A DNA stretch of 64,000 nt from Deltaproteobacteria bacterium. GTDB taxonomy: Bacteria > Myxococcota_A > Polyangia > Polyangiales > Polyangiaceae. Below are positions 44,488 through 55,128 of the stretch, in pieces. Every line of letters begins with the position of its first letter. The stretch's first letter is position 1. The notes beneath the pieces were generated by a model. It saw nothing but the letters and a program-made list of their open reading frames with translations. It did no database searches and was not told the origin of the DNA. Made by a program: the position numbers and the translations under genes. Location: positions 62,001-126,000 of the forward strand of contig JACRCQ010000039.1 in the NCBI GenBank assembly GCA_016218915.1, in the 5' to 3' direction.

Positions 44488-45708
44488 CTAGAACTGCCCC
44501 GCCACGCCGATACCCCAGTAGCCAGGCTGCACCAGCGGGATTGCGCCGTAGGAGCGACCGCGCCCGAGCGCCCGCGCAGCTCCCATCGCAGTCGAGGATG
44601 CAGGCGTGGAGCTGACCGGGCGATCCAGCATGTACAGCGCACCCCCGGTGATGGCGAGCGCAGCGCTGAACCCCACGGCTCCGAGCGCGGCGTTGCGGAA
44701 ACGATCCCGGTCGAGCCGCGCGGAGTTGTACTGATCCAGCCGCTCCGGCGTCATCCGCTCCGTTCCCTGATCCTCGAGAAAGGTCTTGGCAACCTTGTCG
44801 CGCCCCTTGCTGTAGTAGGCGAACACCCCGCCAGCCGCGAGCGCCGATACGCTCGCGCCCAGCATGATCAGCGAGATCGTCCTCTGGCGCGACCGGGGCA
44901 TCGACGCTCTCACCCAGGCGCTCTCGCCGCGCTTGAGCTCGATCTCCTGCGAGATCCCCAGGAATCCCGAACGATTCAGGGAAAGCAGATGCTTGCCCGC
45001 AGGCAGCTCCAGGTCTCGCGCGAACGGAGCAACCCCCTGGAAACGTCCGTCAATCGAAAGCTGCGTACCTTCCGCGGCAATGACCCGCAACGTCGCTGGA
45101 CGCTCCCGCAGCGGCACGTCGAGCGCCACCAGCTCGCTCTCGACGGCCACGACCTGGCGCTGCTCCTCAAAGTACCCGGGGGCGCTGACCACGACGGAGT
45201 GGTTGCCCGGGCTCGCTTCCTCGATCACGGGCGAAGAGCGGGCCGGCGCACCGTCGAGCGAGATGCGCGCACCTTGAGCGGCCGCGGTGACCATCACCCG
45301 GGTGTGCGGCTTTGCAGGGGGCTGCTCGCGACGTGGCGACAGGCCGGTGGCAAGTGGCTCCAGCTCGGACAGCGCCTGGACCGCGTCGACCTTGCGCCCC
45401 CCTTGCGGCACGACCTCGATGTACTGGCGAAACAGGTTGATCGCTCGATCCAGGTGCTCGCGCTTTCGATCCACGAAGTACTGCCGCCGCTCCGCTTGCG
45501 CCATGGAGAACAGGATCGCTGGCCGCGGCGCCAGCTCCCACGCCTGCTCGAACGCTTGCACCGCTGCCTGGTACTGCCCCACCGCGTAGGCCTGCGCCCC
45601 TGCGTGGAAGTAGGTCTTCGCCTTGTCGACCGCCTCTGGCTCGCCCGCATGCGCGACGCAGATCGCCAGCGAGCACGCTGCTGCCAGTCCTGTCCACGCG
45701 CGCTTCAC
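44488..45708 (-). CDS. TPR and PEGA-domain membrane protein
   Basis: This is a 406-residue product from GTG 45708, whose first four bases (GTGA) overlap the stop of the FG-GAP gene. The signal-like N terminus MKRAWTGLAAACSLAICVAH is followed by TPR-like helices (about 30-120, FHAGAQAYAVGQYQAAVQAF). Two PEGA-type carbohydrate/peptide-binding beta units follow (about 137-200 and 205-265, with APGYFEEQRQV and GFLGISQEIELKRGE). A membrane segment (about 275-295) and a C-terminal hydrophobic region (about 340-360) follow. PEGA proteins are common partners of myxobacterial kinases. It is the third gene of the kinase unit. Confidence 0.8.
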   Translation of the reverse strand: MKRAWTGLAAACSLAICVAHAGEPEAVDKAKTYFHAGAQAYAVGQYQAAVQAFEQAWELAPRPAILFSMAQAERRQYFVDRKREHLDRAINLFRQYIEVVPQGGRKVDAVQALSELEPLATGLSPRREQPPAKPHTRVMVTAAAQGARISLDGAPARSSPVIEEASPGNHSVVVSAPGYFEEQRQVVAVESELVALDVPLRERPATLRVIAAEGTQLSIDGRFQGVAPFARDLELPAGKHLLSLNRSGFLGISQEIELKRGESAWVRASMPRSRQRTISLIMLGASVSALAAGGVFAYYSKGRDKVAKTFLEDQGTERMTPERLDQYNSARLDRDRFRNAALGAVGFSAALAITGGALYMLDRPVSSTPASSTAMGAARALGRGRSYGAIPLVQPGYWGIGVAGQF

Positions 45709-48347
45709 GGCAGCACCGGCTCCCCGTGGAAGACCCGAATTCCGCCTTCCACCGCGACCACCAGATCTTCCACGCCGTCGCCCGTGACATCTCCCCCAGC
45801 CACGGACCGCGCTCCGCTCACCTCAGCCACGCGGGTCATGGACAGCGAACGTCTGGCACCTGCCGACGTGCTCGCAACGTACAGACCGGTATCGGTCGCA
45901 ACCACGAGCCTCGCTCCCGCAGCGTCCGCAGTCAGCAGCCCGAACGCCGAAGGCTCCTCTTTGCCCATGCTCAGCACCGTGGGCTCTGCCAGCGTCAAAC
46001 CTCCTGCTCCATCGTTCCACGCGATAGCGACCTTCTTTGCGGTGTCAGTGCCCACGAGAATCAGCACGAGATCCTTGTGCCCGTCGCCGTCCAGATCCGC
46101 GACCAACGGATTCGATTCCACGGCCAGCGACAACGAGGTGGAGCCCACCAGCGTCAGGGGTGCGTCCGTGTTCTGCCAACCGGTGCCCGCCGTATCCGGA
46201 CGCGCGCTCCAGGCGCCGGTGCCTTGCTTGCCCCGCGACGACAGCAGCACCAGCTCGTCGATTCCGTCATCGTCGAGATCGAGCGCCACCGGGAACACGA
46301 GAAGGGCGGGCCCCGGCGCACCGGGCGCGACGGTGATCATCCGCATCTCGGGGGGAAGGTACGCCGACGGCTTGGATGCGGTGAGCCGGGCCGCGCCCGT
46401 GGACGGGAGCAGCCAGAGCCTGGCAGCGCAGTCGGATACGTCGCACAGCTCGTGCACGCCGATGGCTGCAATGTCCGGGTGGTCGTCTGCCGTGAATTGT
46501 CCGGTGACCGAAGCGATCGGAACATCGGCACCTTCCGGCCCCTGCGTGGCGGGGTCGTCGATCAGCTCGAGGCCGAAGGGCGTGAACGGCTTGCGCCCAG
46601 TCTGCCCGTACAGCACCGAGATGCTCTGCAGGTTCCCTTCGTCTGCAACGACGCCCAGCTCCTCGATCGCATCGGACCTCTCGTAGCGCGCGCCGACGAG
46701 CTGGCGTATGGACGTGAATCTGGCGACTTCAATGGGCGGCTCGGGAATCCCGAAAGAGCGGCCGAACGCGATGGACAAGCGATCCTGTCCATCCTCGGAC
46801 ATGTCGCCCGAGCTCTCTCCGATGGCTACGTCGGTCACCAGGTCGCCGTCGAAGTCTCCCGTGGTCAGGGCTCCCACCGGCCCTTGCGTGGGTATGATCG
46901 CCGGATTCAACCGTTCCTTGCCTGTGCCGATCATCAGCTCCACGTCGAGCGAGGACGACGATCCTGCGAGGACGTCGAGCCGCCCGTCGTGATTGACATC
47001 CACGATCCGCGCAATCGACCATTCACCGGCGAGCTTGCGGGCGATCTGGCAGGCATGCATCACCACGCGGCCAGCTCCCTTGTCAAACTCCAGCTCCTGG
47101 GTCGTGCGCACTTCCCGGGGCGTGATCACGTCCGCACGCCCATCGCCGTCCAGGTCTCCGATGGCGAGCGGGAAGCGCAAGTCCGCGAGCTCACCGGTCT
47201 CGCAGGTTGCATCGATCACGACGTCCAGTGGCACGAGCTGTCGCAGGCTCTTGGGCCCCTGATCCCCAGGCCACGCACAAAACGAGCCGGTACCGCAGCC
47301 GAAGGCGACGTGCGTGATGTCGGGCGCGGCCGAAGCGATCATGTCCAGGAGCCCGTCGCCATCCAGGTCCGCAAGCCGCACGCCGCGGTCCAGCACGGCA
47401 CCGCCAGGAAGGCTCGCGATCGGCTCAGCGGTCGCCGAGGTCTTCCACGCACCCTGGGTGTCGCAAGGTTCGACCATCAGCACGTCGGAATTCCCCGCAA
47501 ACGCCAGAAGCACCTCCTCACAGGGTGACAGCGGCCCCGCAATCACATCCGCAGCCGTGGGGCCGTCCACGAGCGTGTTCAGCTCGTACGGCAGCGTCAG
47601 CAGCAGCTGCTGCTCGTCCACCGATCCAAGGCCCGTCTCTCCGGCAGCGCCGATCGCCATCAGCACGCCCTCCCGGTTGGGAGAGCCGGAGAACCCGAGC
47701 ACGCGAAGGAGCTGGATCCGCTGCCCTTCCGGCAACGAAAGGATCGGGTAGGTCACGGACGCCACGGTCCGGTCCATCCTGCCAACGAGAACACCGAGGC
47801 CGAACGGCGTGCTGAACGCAACGTCCTTGCGGCCATCTGCGCTGAGGTCTGCGACCGACGGCGACGCGATGGGCAGGCCGAATGCTGCAGAATCCTGGAG
47901 CTGTCCGGAAGCGCTCGAAAAGAAGAATCTCGGAAGCGCGAGCGCCGCTTCGCTCGCATTCCCCGTTCCCAGAACATCTTGCCGCCCATCGCCATCGAAG
48001 TCGGCCACCACCACCCGCCTCACCCCCGCGGCAACCGGCGCCTGGGACTCCGTGAATCGACCGGAAGGCTCGCGGCAGATGCCGTCGACTCCGCAGCTCC
48101 ACCCTGCAGGACACTGCCCTGCCGAGCCGCCCTTCTGGGAGCACGCCAGGCGGCAGGCTCCGAACGTGCCAGGCGCATGACAGACCTGAGGCGCTTGAAC
48201 GTAGAGATCGCAATCCTCGCCCTGCTCCACCACGCCGTTGCCGCACACGTTCGACGGCACCTGCGGCAGCTCCGTGCAGGCGCCGGCGAGCGCGACCGCG
48301 ATCCACATCGTGGCAGCCGGACAGGCGGTGCAGACTCGGCGGAGCAT
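45705..48347 (-). CDS. FG-GAP/VCBS repeat lipoprotein (880 residues)
   Basis: From ATG 48347 the product starts MLRRVCTACPAATMWIAVAL with lipobox LAGAC; an in-frame TTG at 48356 would overlap the kinase stop. A short Cys-rich region (VCGNGVVEQGEDCDLY) of the myxobacterial DUF4215 kind follows. The rest contains at least eight calcium-loop motifs of the FG-GAP type: DFDGDGRQDVL, DLDGDGLLDMI, DLDGDGRADVI, VNHDGRLDVL, DFDGDLVTDVA, DLDDDGIDELV, DLDGDGHKDLV and DVTGDGVEDLV. A beta-propeller on the outer surface is predicted. It is the second gene of the unit with a kinase and a PEGA protein, and may be their extracellular arm; this is inference. Confidence 0.85.
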   Translation of the reverse strand: MLRRVCTACPAATMWIAVALAGACTELPQVPSNVCGNGVVEQGEDCDLYVQAPQVCHAPGTFGACRLACSQKGGSAGQCPAGWSCGVDGICREPSGRFTESQAPVAAGVRRVVVADFDGDGRQDVLGTGNASEAALALPRFFFSSASGQLQDSAAFGLPIASPSVADLSADGRKDVAFSTPFGLGVLVGRMDRTVASVTYPILSLPEGQRIQLLRVLGFSGSPNREGVLMAIGAAGETGLGSVDEQQLLLTLPYELNTLVDGPTAADVIAGPLSPCEEVLLAFAGNSDVLMVEPCDTQGAWKTSATAEPIASLPGGAVLDRGVRLADLDGDGLLDMIASAAPDITHVAFGCGTGSFCAWPGDQGPKSLRQLVPLDVVIDATCETGELADLRFPLAIGDLDGDGRADVITPREVRTTQELEFDKGAGRVVMHACQIARKLAGEWSIARIVDVNHDGRLDVLAGSSSSLDVELMIGTGKERLNPAIIPTQGPVGALTTGDFDGDLVTDVAIGESSGDMSEDGQDRLSIAFGRSFGIPEPPIEVARFTSIRQLVGARYERSDAIEELGVVADEGNLQSISVLYGQTGRKPFTPFGLELIDDPATQGPEGADVPIASVTGQFTADDHPDIAAIGVHELCDVSDCAARLWLLPSTGAARLTASKPSAYLPPEMRMITVAPGAPGPALLVFPVALDLDDDGIDELVLLSSRGKQGTGAWSARPDTAGTGWQNTDAPLTLVGSTSLSLAVESNPLVADLDGDGHKDLVLILVGTDTAKKVAIAWNDGAGGLTLAEPTVLSMGKEEPSAFGLLTADAAGARLVVATDTGLYVASTSAGARRSLSMTRVAEVSGARSVAGGDVTGDGVEDLVVAVEGGIRVFHGEPVLP

Positions 48348-48352
48348 GATGA

Positions 48353-49885
48353 TCAATACGGGTACTCGAGATCCTTTGGAACGGTAACATCCGAGGCTGG
48401 ACGCGGGGCTGGCTTGAGGGTGACTCCCACGACCGAGTCAACGCCGCGCCCCACTTCGACGCTTGCAGCTGCGTGTCCCGGCGCCCGGACCGTCAGCACG
48501 GTCGAGCCCGAAGCCACGGGCAGATGGAACGGCCCAGGTGCCACGCCGAGGCGGATGTCTCCCTGAAAGACCTCGGCATCGGCTGGCCGCGTGCGGAGCG
48601 TGATGGCAATCGAGGCTGGTGGCACTGCGGACGACGACGGGGAAGCGGCGGCAGCGGGCTGGCTCGGCGTGGACTCGACCACGTTCCATGCCGACGACGG
48701 CTCCTGCACCGAGGCGCTACCCGCTTGCCTGCTGCGCGAGGCGACCACCAGGACGCCGGCCGTAGTGGCAGCTATGGCGAGCAGGCCGAAGGCAGGAGCT
48801 CGCCATCGCCCGCTGGAGCGAACATCGGAGCTTCCGGCACCGAGCAGGTCGCTTCGGCTCGCGTCGGTCCGGGCACGCGCGTTCGGTCTCGTCTCGGACA
48901 ACTCGACGAGCTCACGGGTCGCCTCTGGACCAGCACCGGTCCACGAGGTCTTGTCGAACCCCGCGGCGATGGCAGCATCTTCCAGCGCGCGGAACGCTTC
49001 CATCACGGATGCATAGCGATCCTTGGGGCTCTTGGAGAGCATGCGCAGGACAGGAGCGTCCAGCTCGGGCTTCACGTCTTCGCAGCTGGTCGACATCGGC
49101 GGCGGCTCGGCCCCGACGTGCATGAGCATCAGATCAAAGGCGGTCTTTGCCTCGAACGGAAGAGAGCCCGTGAGCATGCGATGCACCATGACGCCAAACG
49201 CGTACTCGTCCGTGCGGCAGTCGACCTCCACGCCCTGGCATTGCTCCGGCGACATGTATCGAGGGGAGCCGATGGGCGTCCCGGTGCGCGTCTTGTGACG
49301 TCCATCCCTGCTCTTGTCGCTGAGCAGCTTGGCAATGCCGAAGTCGAGCACTCTGGGAAAGACCCTGCCGTCATCCGCGATCTCGAGGAACACGTTCTCC
49401 GGCTTCAGATCCCTGTGCGCGATCCCAGCGCCGTGGGCAGCTTCCAGCGCCCTCGCCACGGGAAGCAGGATGGCGAGCGATTGCTCGACGCCGAGCCTTC
49501 CCACGCGCTCGAGGTACTCGTCGAGCGCAGCCCCATCCAGCAGCTCCATCACGTAGTACTGACGGCCGTCCTCCAGCATCCCGAAAGAGAAGATGTCGAC
49601 GATGTTGTGGTGGCGGATCTGGTTGACGGCCCGGGCTTCGTCGATGAAGCGCGAAACGATCTCGGAGTTGGTGGAGTAGCGCGGATGCAGGACCTTGACG
49701 GCGGCGCGCTTGCCGATGACCGGATGCACCGCCTGGTAGACCGCTCCGAAGCCGCCTTCCCCGAGCTTGCGCTCGATGCGGTATTCACCCACCATCTGGC
49801 CGCTATCGAGCTCACGGCGGACCCCGTCACCCGGACCCTGCGACCCACGTTGGAAACGGCCTGTCCAACGCTCGAACCACGCCAT
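48353..49885 (-). CDS. Transmembrane Ser/Thr protein kinase with PEGA-like C terminus
   Basis: This is a 510-residue product from ATG 49885; an ATG 12 bases upstream is also possible. The cytosolic kinase domain (about 35-290) is complete: GEGGFGAV (42-49), Lys64, HRDLKPEN from His157, DFG at 181-183, then GTPIGSPRYMSPEQC. A disordered Ser/Ala stretch follows. One membrane segment (about 380-400, FGLLAIAATTAGVLVVAS) leads to an outside Pro/Ser linker and a small PEGA-like beta domain (about 440-500, RPADAEVFQGDIRLGVAPGP). The domain order is the PASTA/PEGA receptor-kinase arrangement. The stop lies just before the FG-GAP gene start. The gene is divergent from the outer-membrane-type protein gene. 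Confidence 0.88.
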   Translation of the reverse strand: MAWFERWTGRFQRGSQGPGDGVRRELDSGQMVGEYRIERKLGEGGFGAVYQAVHPVIGKRAAVKVLHPRYSTNSEIVSRFIDEARAVNQIRHHNIVDIFSFGMLEDGRQYYVMELLDGAALDEYLERVGRLGVEQSLAILLPVARALEAAHGAGIAHRDLKPENVFLEIADDGRVFPRVLDFGIAKLLSDKSRDGRHKTRTGTPIGSPRYMSPEQCQGVEVDCRTDEYAFGVMVHRMLTGSLPFEAKTAFDLMLMHVGAEPPPMSTSCEDVKPELDAPVLRMLSKSPKDRYASVMEAFRALEDAAIAAGFDKTSWTGAGPEATRELVELSETRPNARARTDASRSDLLGAGSSDVRSSGRWRAPAFGLLAIAATTAGVLVVASRSRQAGSASVQEPSSAWNVVESTPSQPAAAASPSSSAVPPASIAITLRTRPADAEVFQGDIRLGVAPGPFHLPVASGSTVLTVRAPGHAAASVEVGRGVDSVVGVTLKPAPRPASDVTVPKDLEYPY

Positions 49886-50111
49886 CGCGGCGAGCATAGC
49901 GCAAAGCGTGCCAGAGTCGATACCGCGGCTCCCAAGCTGATCCATGCGGACACCCGTCCGCTTTCGACCGGACATTCGTCCGGCAACTGTCTCTCCCACT
50001 GACCTCGATCTGCGAGAATCTTCCCGCGATTCTTGCGGTCGACCCAACACCGTAATACGGCACAGGGGTTGCTCTCTTGCCGGCTGGACCGTACCCGGTC
50101 GTGAGTACCGC

Positions 50112-50954
50112 ATGCACACCCGACCCCAATGCTGTTCGCTGTTCGTGGCCTTGACCACTGCCATGGTCGCGCTGGCGTCGATCGTGCACGCGGCTCCCCC
50201 GGTCGCGATCGCTCAAGCCGAGCCCTTCCCATCTTCCCTCGAGCCCCTTCCCCCTCCAAGCGCCTCTTCGCCACCTGCTGCCACCACTCCAGCACCGCGC
50301 GCGTCGGCTTCTGCGCCTCCCTCCCAGCCCGCAGGCACCGCGCTTCCCCCTCCGGTCGTGCCTCCAACCAAGCGCGACTCCGCCCCTGCAACGTTGTTCG
50401 ACTCGAACATGGACTTCGCGTTCGGCGGATTCGGCGGAGTCGGGGTGATGTACTCGCGCATCGCTCACACGGACGGCGTGCTGGTATGCGGAGAAGGCGC
50501 GATCATCATCGATCATGCCTTGACGTTCGGCGGCGGGGGATGCGGGTTTGCCACGCACGTGAGCGCAGCTCCCTACACGAGTGGACCGCTGAAGGAGTAC
50601 AACGAGCTGCGCTTCGGCTATGGGGGCGCGATCATCCGCTACCACTTCTTCTCGAAGCGGCTCGTAAACGTATCTGTGGGAACGATGATCGGCGCAGGCG
50701 GTATCGTGATCGGAAACCAGCTCGACGCCGCCGGAAACCCGAGCAGCAAGGACTCCGACTGGAAAGAGCTGTCCACCGAGGCGATGTTCGTGATCGAACC
50801 GCAGGTGGGCGCGTACCTGAACTTCACCCGTTGGGCCCGCGCTGCCGTGATCGGCGGGTACAGGGTCGTGAGCGGAGTCGAGACCAAGAACTTGTCAGCC
50901 TCGGACATCTCGGGTGTGACGCTCGGCGGCGCTCTGCAATTCGGCTGGTTCTAG
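50112..50954 (+). CDS. Outer-membrane beta-barrel-like protein
   Basis: This is a 280-residue product from ATG 50112: the signal MHTRPQCCSLFVALTTAMVA ends near VHA. A Pro/Ser/Ala linker (about 30-95) precedes about 180 residues of alternating beta sequence. Examples are DFAFGGFGGVGVMYSRIAHT, GYGGAIIRYHFFSKRLVNVS, VGAYLNFTRWARAAVIGGYR and a final VTLGGALQFGWF. The aromatic-terminated last strand is typical of outer-membrane barrels. The function is unknown. It is divergent from the kinase operon with a 226-base spacer, so it may share regulation with it. Confidence 0.65.
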   Translation: MHTRPQCCSLFVALTTAMVALASIVHAAPPVAIAQAEPFPSSLEPLPPPSASSPPAATTPAPRASASAPPSQPAGTALPPPVVPPTKRDSAPATLFDSNMDFAFGGFGGVGVMYSRIAHTDGVLVCGEGAIIIDHALTFGGGGCGFATHVSAAPYTSGPLKEYNELRFGYGGAIIRYHFFSKRLVNVSVGTMIGAGGIVIGNQLDAAGNPSSKDSDWKELSTEAMFVIEPQVGAYLNFTRWARAAVIGGYRVVSGVETKNLSASDISGVTLGGALQFGWF

Positions 50955-50974
50955 GCGCGTCCCTAGCTGGCCTG

Positions 50975-51103
50975 GGGCTGCAGGCTACGGGCTACGGGCT
51001 ACCGTATGCCCTGACGGCGAGAGGCTGATCACTGGGCTCCGTATTGCGCGGCTGAAGCCTGAAGCCTGGAGCCGTCGTGAGCCTGAAGCCTGGAGCCGTC
51101 GTG
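50975..51103. repeat. Heptamer array and 24-base tandem duplication
   Basis: GGGCTGC, AGGCTAC, GGGCTAC, GGGCTAC occupy 50975-51002 with period 7. At 51056-51079 and 51080-51103 a 24-base unit (starting AGCCTGAAGCCTGGAGCCGT) is duplicated perfectly in tandem, and itself contains GCCTGAA/GCCTGGA heptamers. The tract lies between convergent genes and ends eight bases before the NtrC gene stop. It is the same kind of sequence as at 19269. Confidence 0.8.
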
Positions 51104-51111
51104 CGGACGGT

Positions 51112-52506
<1,395 letters not shown>

Positions 52507-52624
52507 GGGTGATTCCTTGCGAGGCCGCGAATATCGCTGACCCGAACTCCGGTGGCAAGACTCGTTGCCAGGTGCGCGAGGTTGCTCTCCCTTAGCACCC
52601 CGCTTGCATTAGAATGCCGCACCG

Positions 52625-53968
52625 ATGAAACCCAGGGTCTTTCTGGTAGCCACCGCAGTGGGCACGCTCGTTGCCGCATGCGCGCTCGGACTCGCCTGGC
52701 TCACCGGCTCCCCCTGGCTCGCCTTCGTGCTCTGCATTCCCCTGTCCGCTGGAATCGGATGGCTGGCCGTCCAGCTCACGCTCCGATCGAGCCTGCGCGG
52801 CGTGGAACGCCTCGATGAGGGGCTGCGCCGGCTCGGCTCGCGCGACTACTCCGTGCACATCGACCCTGCGGACACCGGAGCGCTCGCAGAGCTTGCGACC
52901 AGCCTCAACGCGCTCGGGCAGGTGCTGCGCGAAGGCCACGACACCGCCGAGGAGCGTGAGCGGCTCATGCGCATGCTCATCGACTCGGCGCCCATGGCGA
53001 TCGTGCTTCTCGGCGACGCAGGCACCATCGTGTACACGAACGAGGCAGCCCGCGACCTGTTCTTCGAGGGCAGATCCCTGGAAGGTCACAACTTCCTGTC
53101 CATGCTCGGCGAAGCCCCTGCCCCGTTCCGCGAGGCGCTGCTGGGCAACGAGGACTCGCTGTTCATGGTCGAGCTGGACGGCGAGCAGGAGACCTACCAC
53201 CTCGCCAAGCGGCACTTCGAGATCCGCGACGAGACCCACGCCCTGATCATGGTCAAGCACCTGACCCGGGAGCTTCGCCGTCAGGAGATCGACGTCTGGA
53301 AGAAGCTGATCCGCGTGATCAGCCACGAGCTGAACAACTCCCTGGCGCCAATCACCTCGCTCGTGCACTCGGCCCGGATGATCACCCAGGACTCGGAGCA
53401 CGCTGGCAGGCTGACCCGCGTCTACTCGACCATCGAGGAGCGCGCAGCCCATCTGCAGCAGTTCATCGCGGGATATGCGAAGTTTGCACGACTCCCCAAG
53501 CCGCGCAGCGAAAAGGTCGACCTGCCGTCGTTCGTGGAGCACATCAAGACCCTGTCGCCCATGACCCGCATCGACCACGTGCCGGACGGCAATGGTTGGT
53601 TCGATCGGTCGCAGGTCGAGCAGGTCCTCATCAACCTCCTGAAGAACGCTGAGGAGTCGTCGAGCCCCAGGGACGAGATCCGCATGGATATCTCCCTGCA
53701 TGACAATGATCTCAAGGTCGTCGTGGCAGACCGGGGCTCAGGCATGAGCGAGGAAGTGCTGCAGCACGCGCTGCTGCCGTTCTACTCCACCAAGGAGCGT
53801 GGAACCGGTCTTGGGCTGGCGCTGTGCCGCGAGATCGTGGAAGCGCATGGAGGCAGGATCCGGATCCAGAATCGCGACGGCGGCGGAGTGGAGGTGACGT
53901 TCACGCTGCCTGGACCGGAGCCGATCTCTCCGAGCTCCAAGGCGAAGCTCACGATGTCTCGCGTTTGA
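52625..53968 (+). CDS. Membrane sensor histidine kinase with PAS domain
   Basis: This is a 447-residue protein with two N-terminal membrane segments (about 5-27 and 30-52, the second ending VQLTLRSS) and a HAMP-like stretch. A PAS domain follows (about 115-215; MLIDSAPMAIVLLGDAGTIV). The kinase core has H-box VISHELNNSLAPI with phosphoacceptor His234, N-box LINLLKNAEES, G1 VADRGSGMSEE and G2 KERGTGLGLALC. The periplasmic loop is tiny, so it probably senses an intracellular or membrane signal. It lies divergently to the NtrC-type regulator, its likely partner. Confidence 0.92.
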   Translation: MKPRVFLVATAVGTLVAACALGLAWLTGSPWLAFVLCIPLSAGIGWLAVQLTLRSSLRGVERLDEGLRRLGSRDYSVHIDPADTGALAELATSLNALGQVLREGHDTAEERERLMRMLIDSAPMAIVLLGDAGTIVYTNEAARDLFFEGRSLEGHNFLSMLGEAPAPFREALLGNEDSLFMVELDGEQETYHLAKRHFEIRDETHALIMVKHLTRELRRQEIDVWKKLIRVISHELNNSLAPITSLVHSARMITQDSEHAGRLTRVYSTIEERAAHLQQFIAGYAKFARLPKPRSEKVDLPSFVEHIKTLSPMTRIDHVPDGNGWFDRSQVEQVLINLLKNAEESSSPRDEIRMDISLHDNDLKVVVADRGSGMSEEVLQHALLPFYSTKERGTGLGLALCREIVEAHGGRIRIQNRDGGGVEVTFTLPGPEPISPSSKAKLTMSRV

Positions 53969-54037
53969 CAGGTGAATGCGCTGGGCGTGACGCGCACCTC
54001 GAGTTGCGCTTTACTTGTGCACCAAGGCGCGCATCCA

Positions 54038-55093
54038 GTGAATGACGCATGGACGAGACGGACCCGGCTCGCTGGGCTGACAGGGGCTGCAAGCCTCGCC
54101 GTCGCGATCGCTGCTCATGCAGGCTCAGCCCCACCGGAGCCGGTCCGTCTTTCGTACGCCGCTGAGGGGCGCTGTCCTGATCAGCGCGCATTTCTCGACG
54201 AGCTCTACTCCCGTGCTCATCGTATCCGACCCGCGGTAGACGGCGAACGTGCCTGGGCGGTGCGCGTGCAAGTCAGGTCTTTAGAAGAGAGGGCGACCGG
54301 TACGGTCCAGGTCGATGGGCCGGATGGGACGTCGACCACGCGCAAGCTGGAAGGGCGAGACTGCGACGAGGTCGTGGCAGCGCTCGCTGTGGTCACCGCG
54401 CTCGCGATCGATCCCTATGGCGATGCAGCCAAGGAGAGCCCGCCCAAGCCCCAGCCTTCTGCTTCTGCGCCGCCAGCAGCGCCCCCGGCTGTGACACCCA
54501 TCGGTACCGAGACGCCGCCGCAGGAGCAGGACCTGCGTTTGCCCCTGGCAGCGAGTGCGCCAGCGATCATCGACGACGACTGGCTGACGGGCGCCGGCTA
54601 TGCGGCCATGTCTGCCATCGGGCCTGGGATGAGCTCGGGCGGCTCGGTGTTCGTGGGCTATGAGCCGGTCAAAGGCCCGACGCTTGCGCCGCGGCTTCGC
54701 ATCACCTTCTCGTTTCTGCCCCCAGCGTCGAAGGTGGTGGAGCAGCAGGAGGGGCGGATCTCCTGGCTGGGTGCGAGGCTGCAGAGCTGCCCAGTGGCGA
54801 CGTACGGCCGCGGTCTCGCAGTCATGCCGTGCGTGAGCCTGGGGCTGGGCTCCGCTGCTGCGGAAGGGATGATGCCAGGCGGCAAGCGCTCCAGCATGGG
54901 GTGGGCCGATGTCGGGGCATCCTTGCAGGGACAGCTCGACTTGGTGAGCTGGCTCGTGATCGACGCGCACGCAGGGCTCATCGCTCCGCTGACGCGCTAC
55001 ACGCTGGTGGTCGACCAGCCAGCCACGACCTTCTACGAGACCCCGGCCGTGGGAGGGGAGATCGGCGCCGGCCTGGCTGTGCGTTTTCCGTGA
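54038..55093 (+). CDS. Exported barrel-like envelope protein
   Basis: This is a 351-residue product from GTG 54038, chosen because it gives a clean signal peptide (VNDAWTRRTRLAGLTGAASL ... AAHAG); another in-frame GTG lies at 53972. After a beta-containing N region (VRVQVRSLEERATGTVQVDG; DCDEVVAALAVVTALAI) there is a Pro/Ala linker (about 135-170). The C-terminal 180 residues look like an outer-membrane barrel (LAPRLRITFSFLPPASKVVE; GEIGAGLAVRFP at the end). The stop overlaps a GTG in the sigma-factor frame (55090-55093). It appears to be the first gene of the ECF unit. Confidence 0.68.
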   Translation: MNDAWTRRTRLAGLTGAASLAVAIAAHAGSAPPEPVRLSYAAEGRCPDQRAFLDELYSRAHRIRPAVDGERAWAVRVQVRSLEERATGTVQVDGPDGTSTTRKLEGRDCDEVVAALAVVTALAIDPYGDAAKESPPKPQPSASAPPAAPPAVTPIGTETPPQEQDLRLPLAASAPAIIDDDWLTGAGYAAMSAIGPGMSSGGSVFVGYEPVKGPTLAPRLRITFSFLPPASKVVEQQEGRISWLGARLQSCPVATYGRGLAVMPCVSLGLGSAAAEGMMPGGKRSSMGWADVGASLQGQLDLVSWLVIDAHAGLIAPLTRYTLVVDQPATTFYETPAVGGEIGAGLAVRFP

Positions 55094-55128
55094 TCAGCAG
55101 GGCCATGGCCGGACATAGGGAAGGAGTG

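Noticed and set aside
53972-54037. GTG at 53972 as start of the envelope protein
   Set aside because: The in-frame GTG at 54038 gives a clean signal peptide; the longer version would place 22 extra residues before it.
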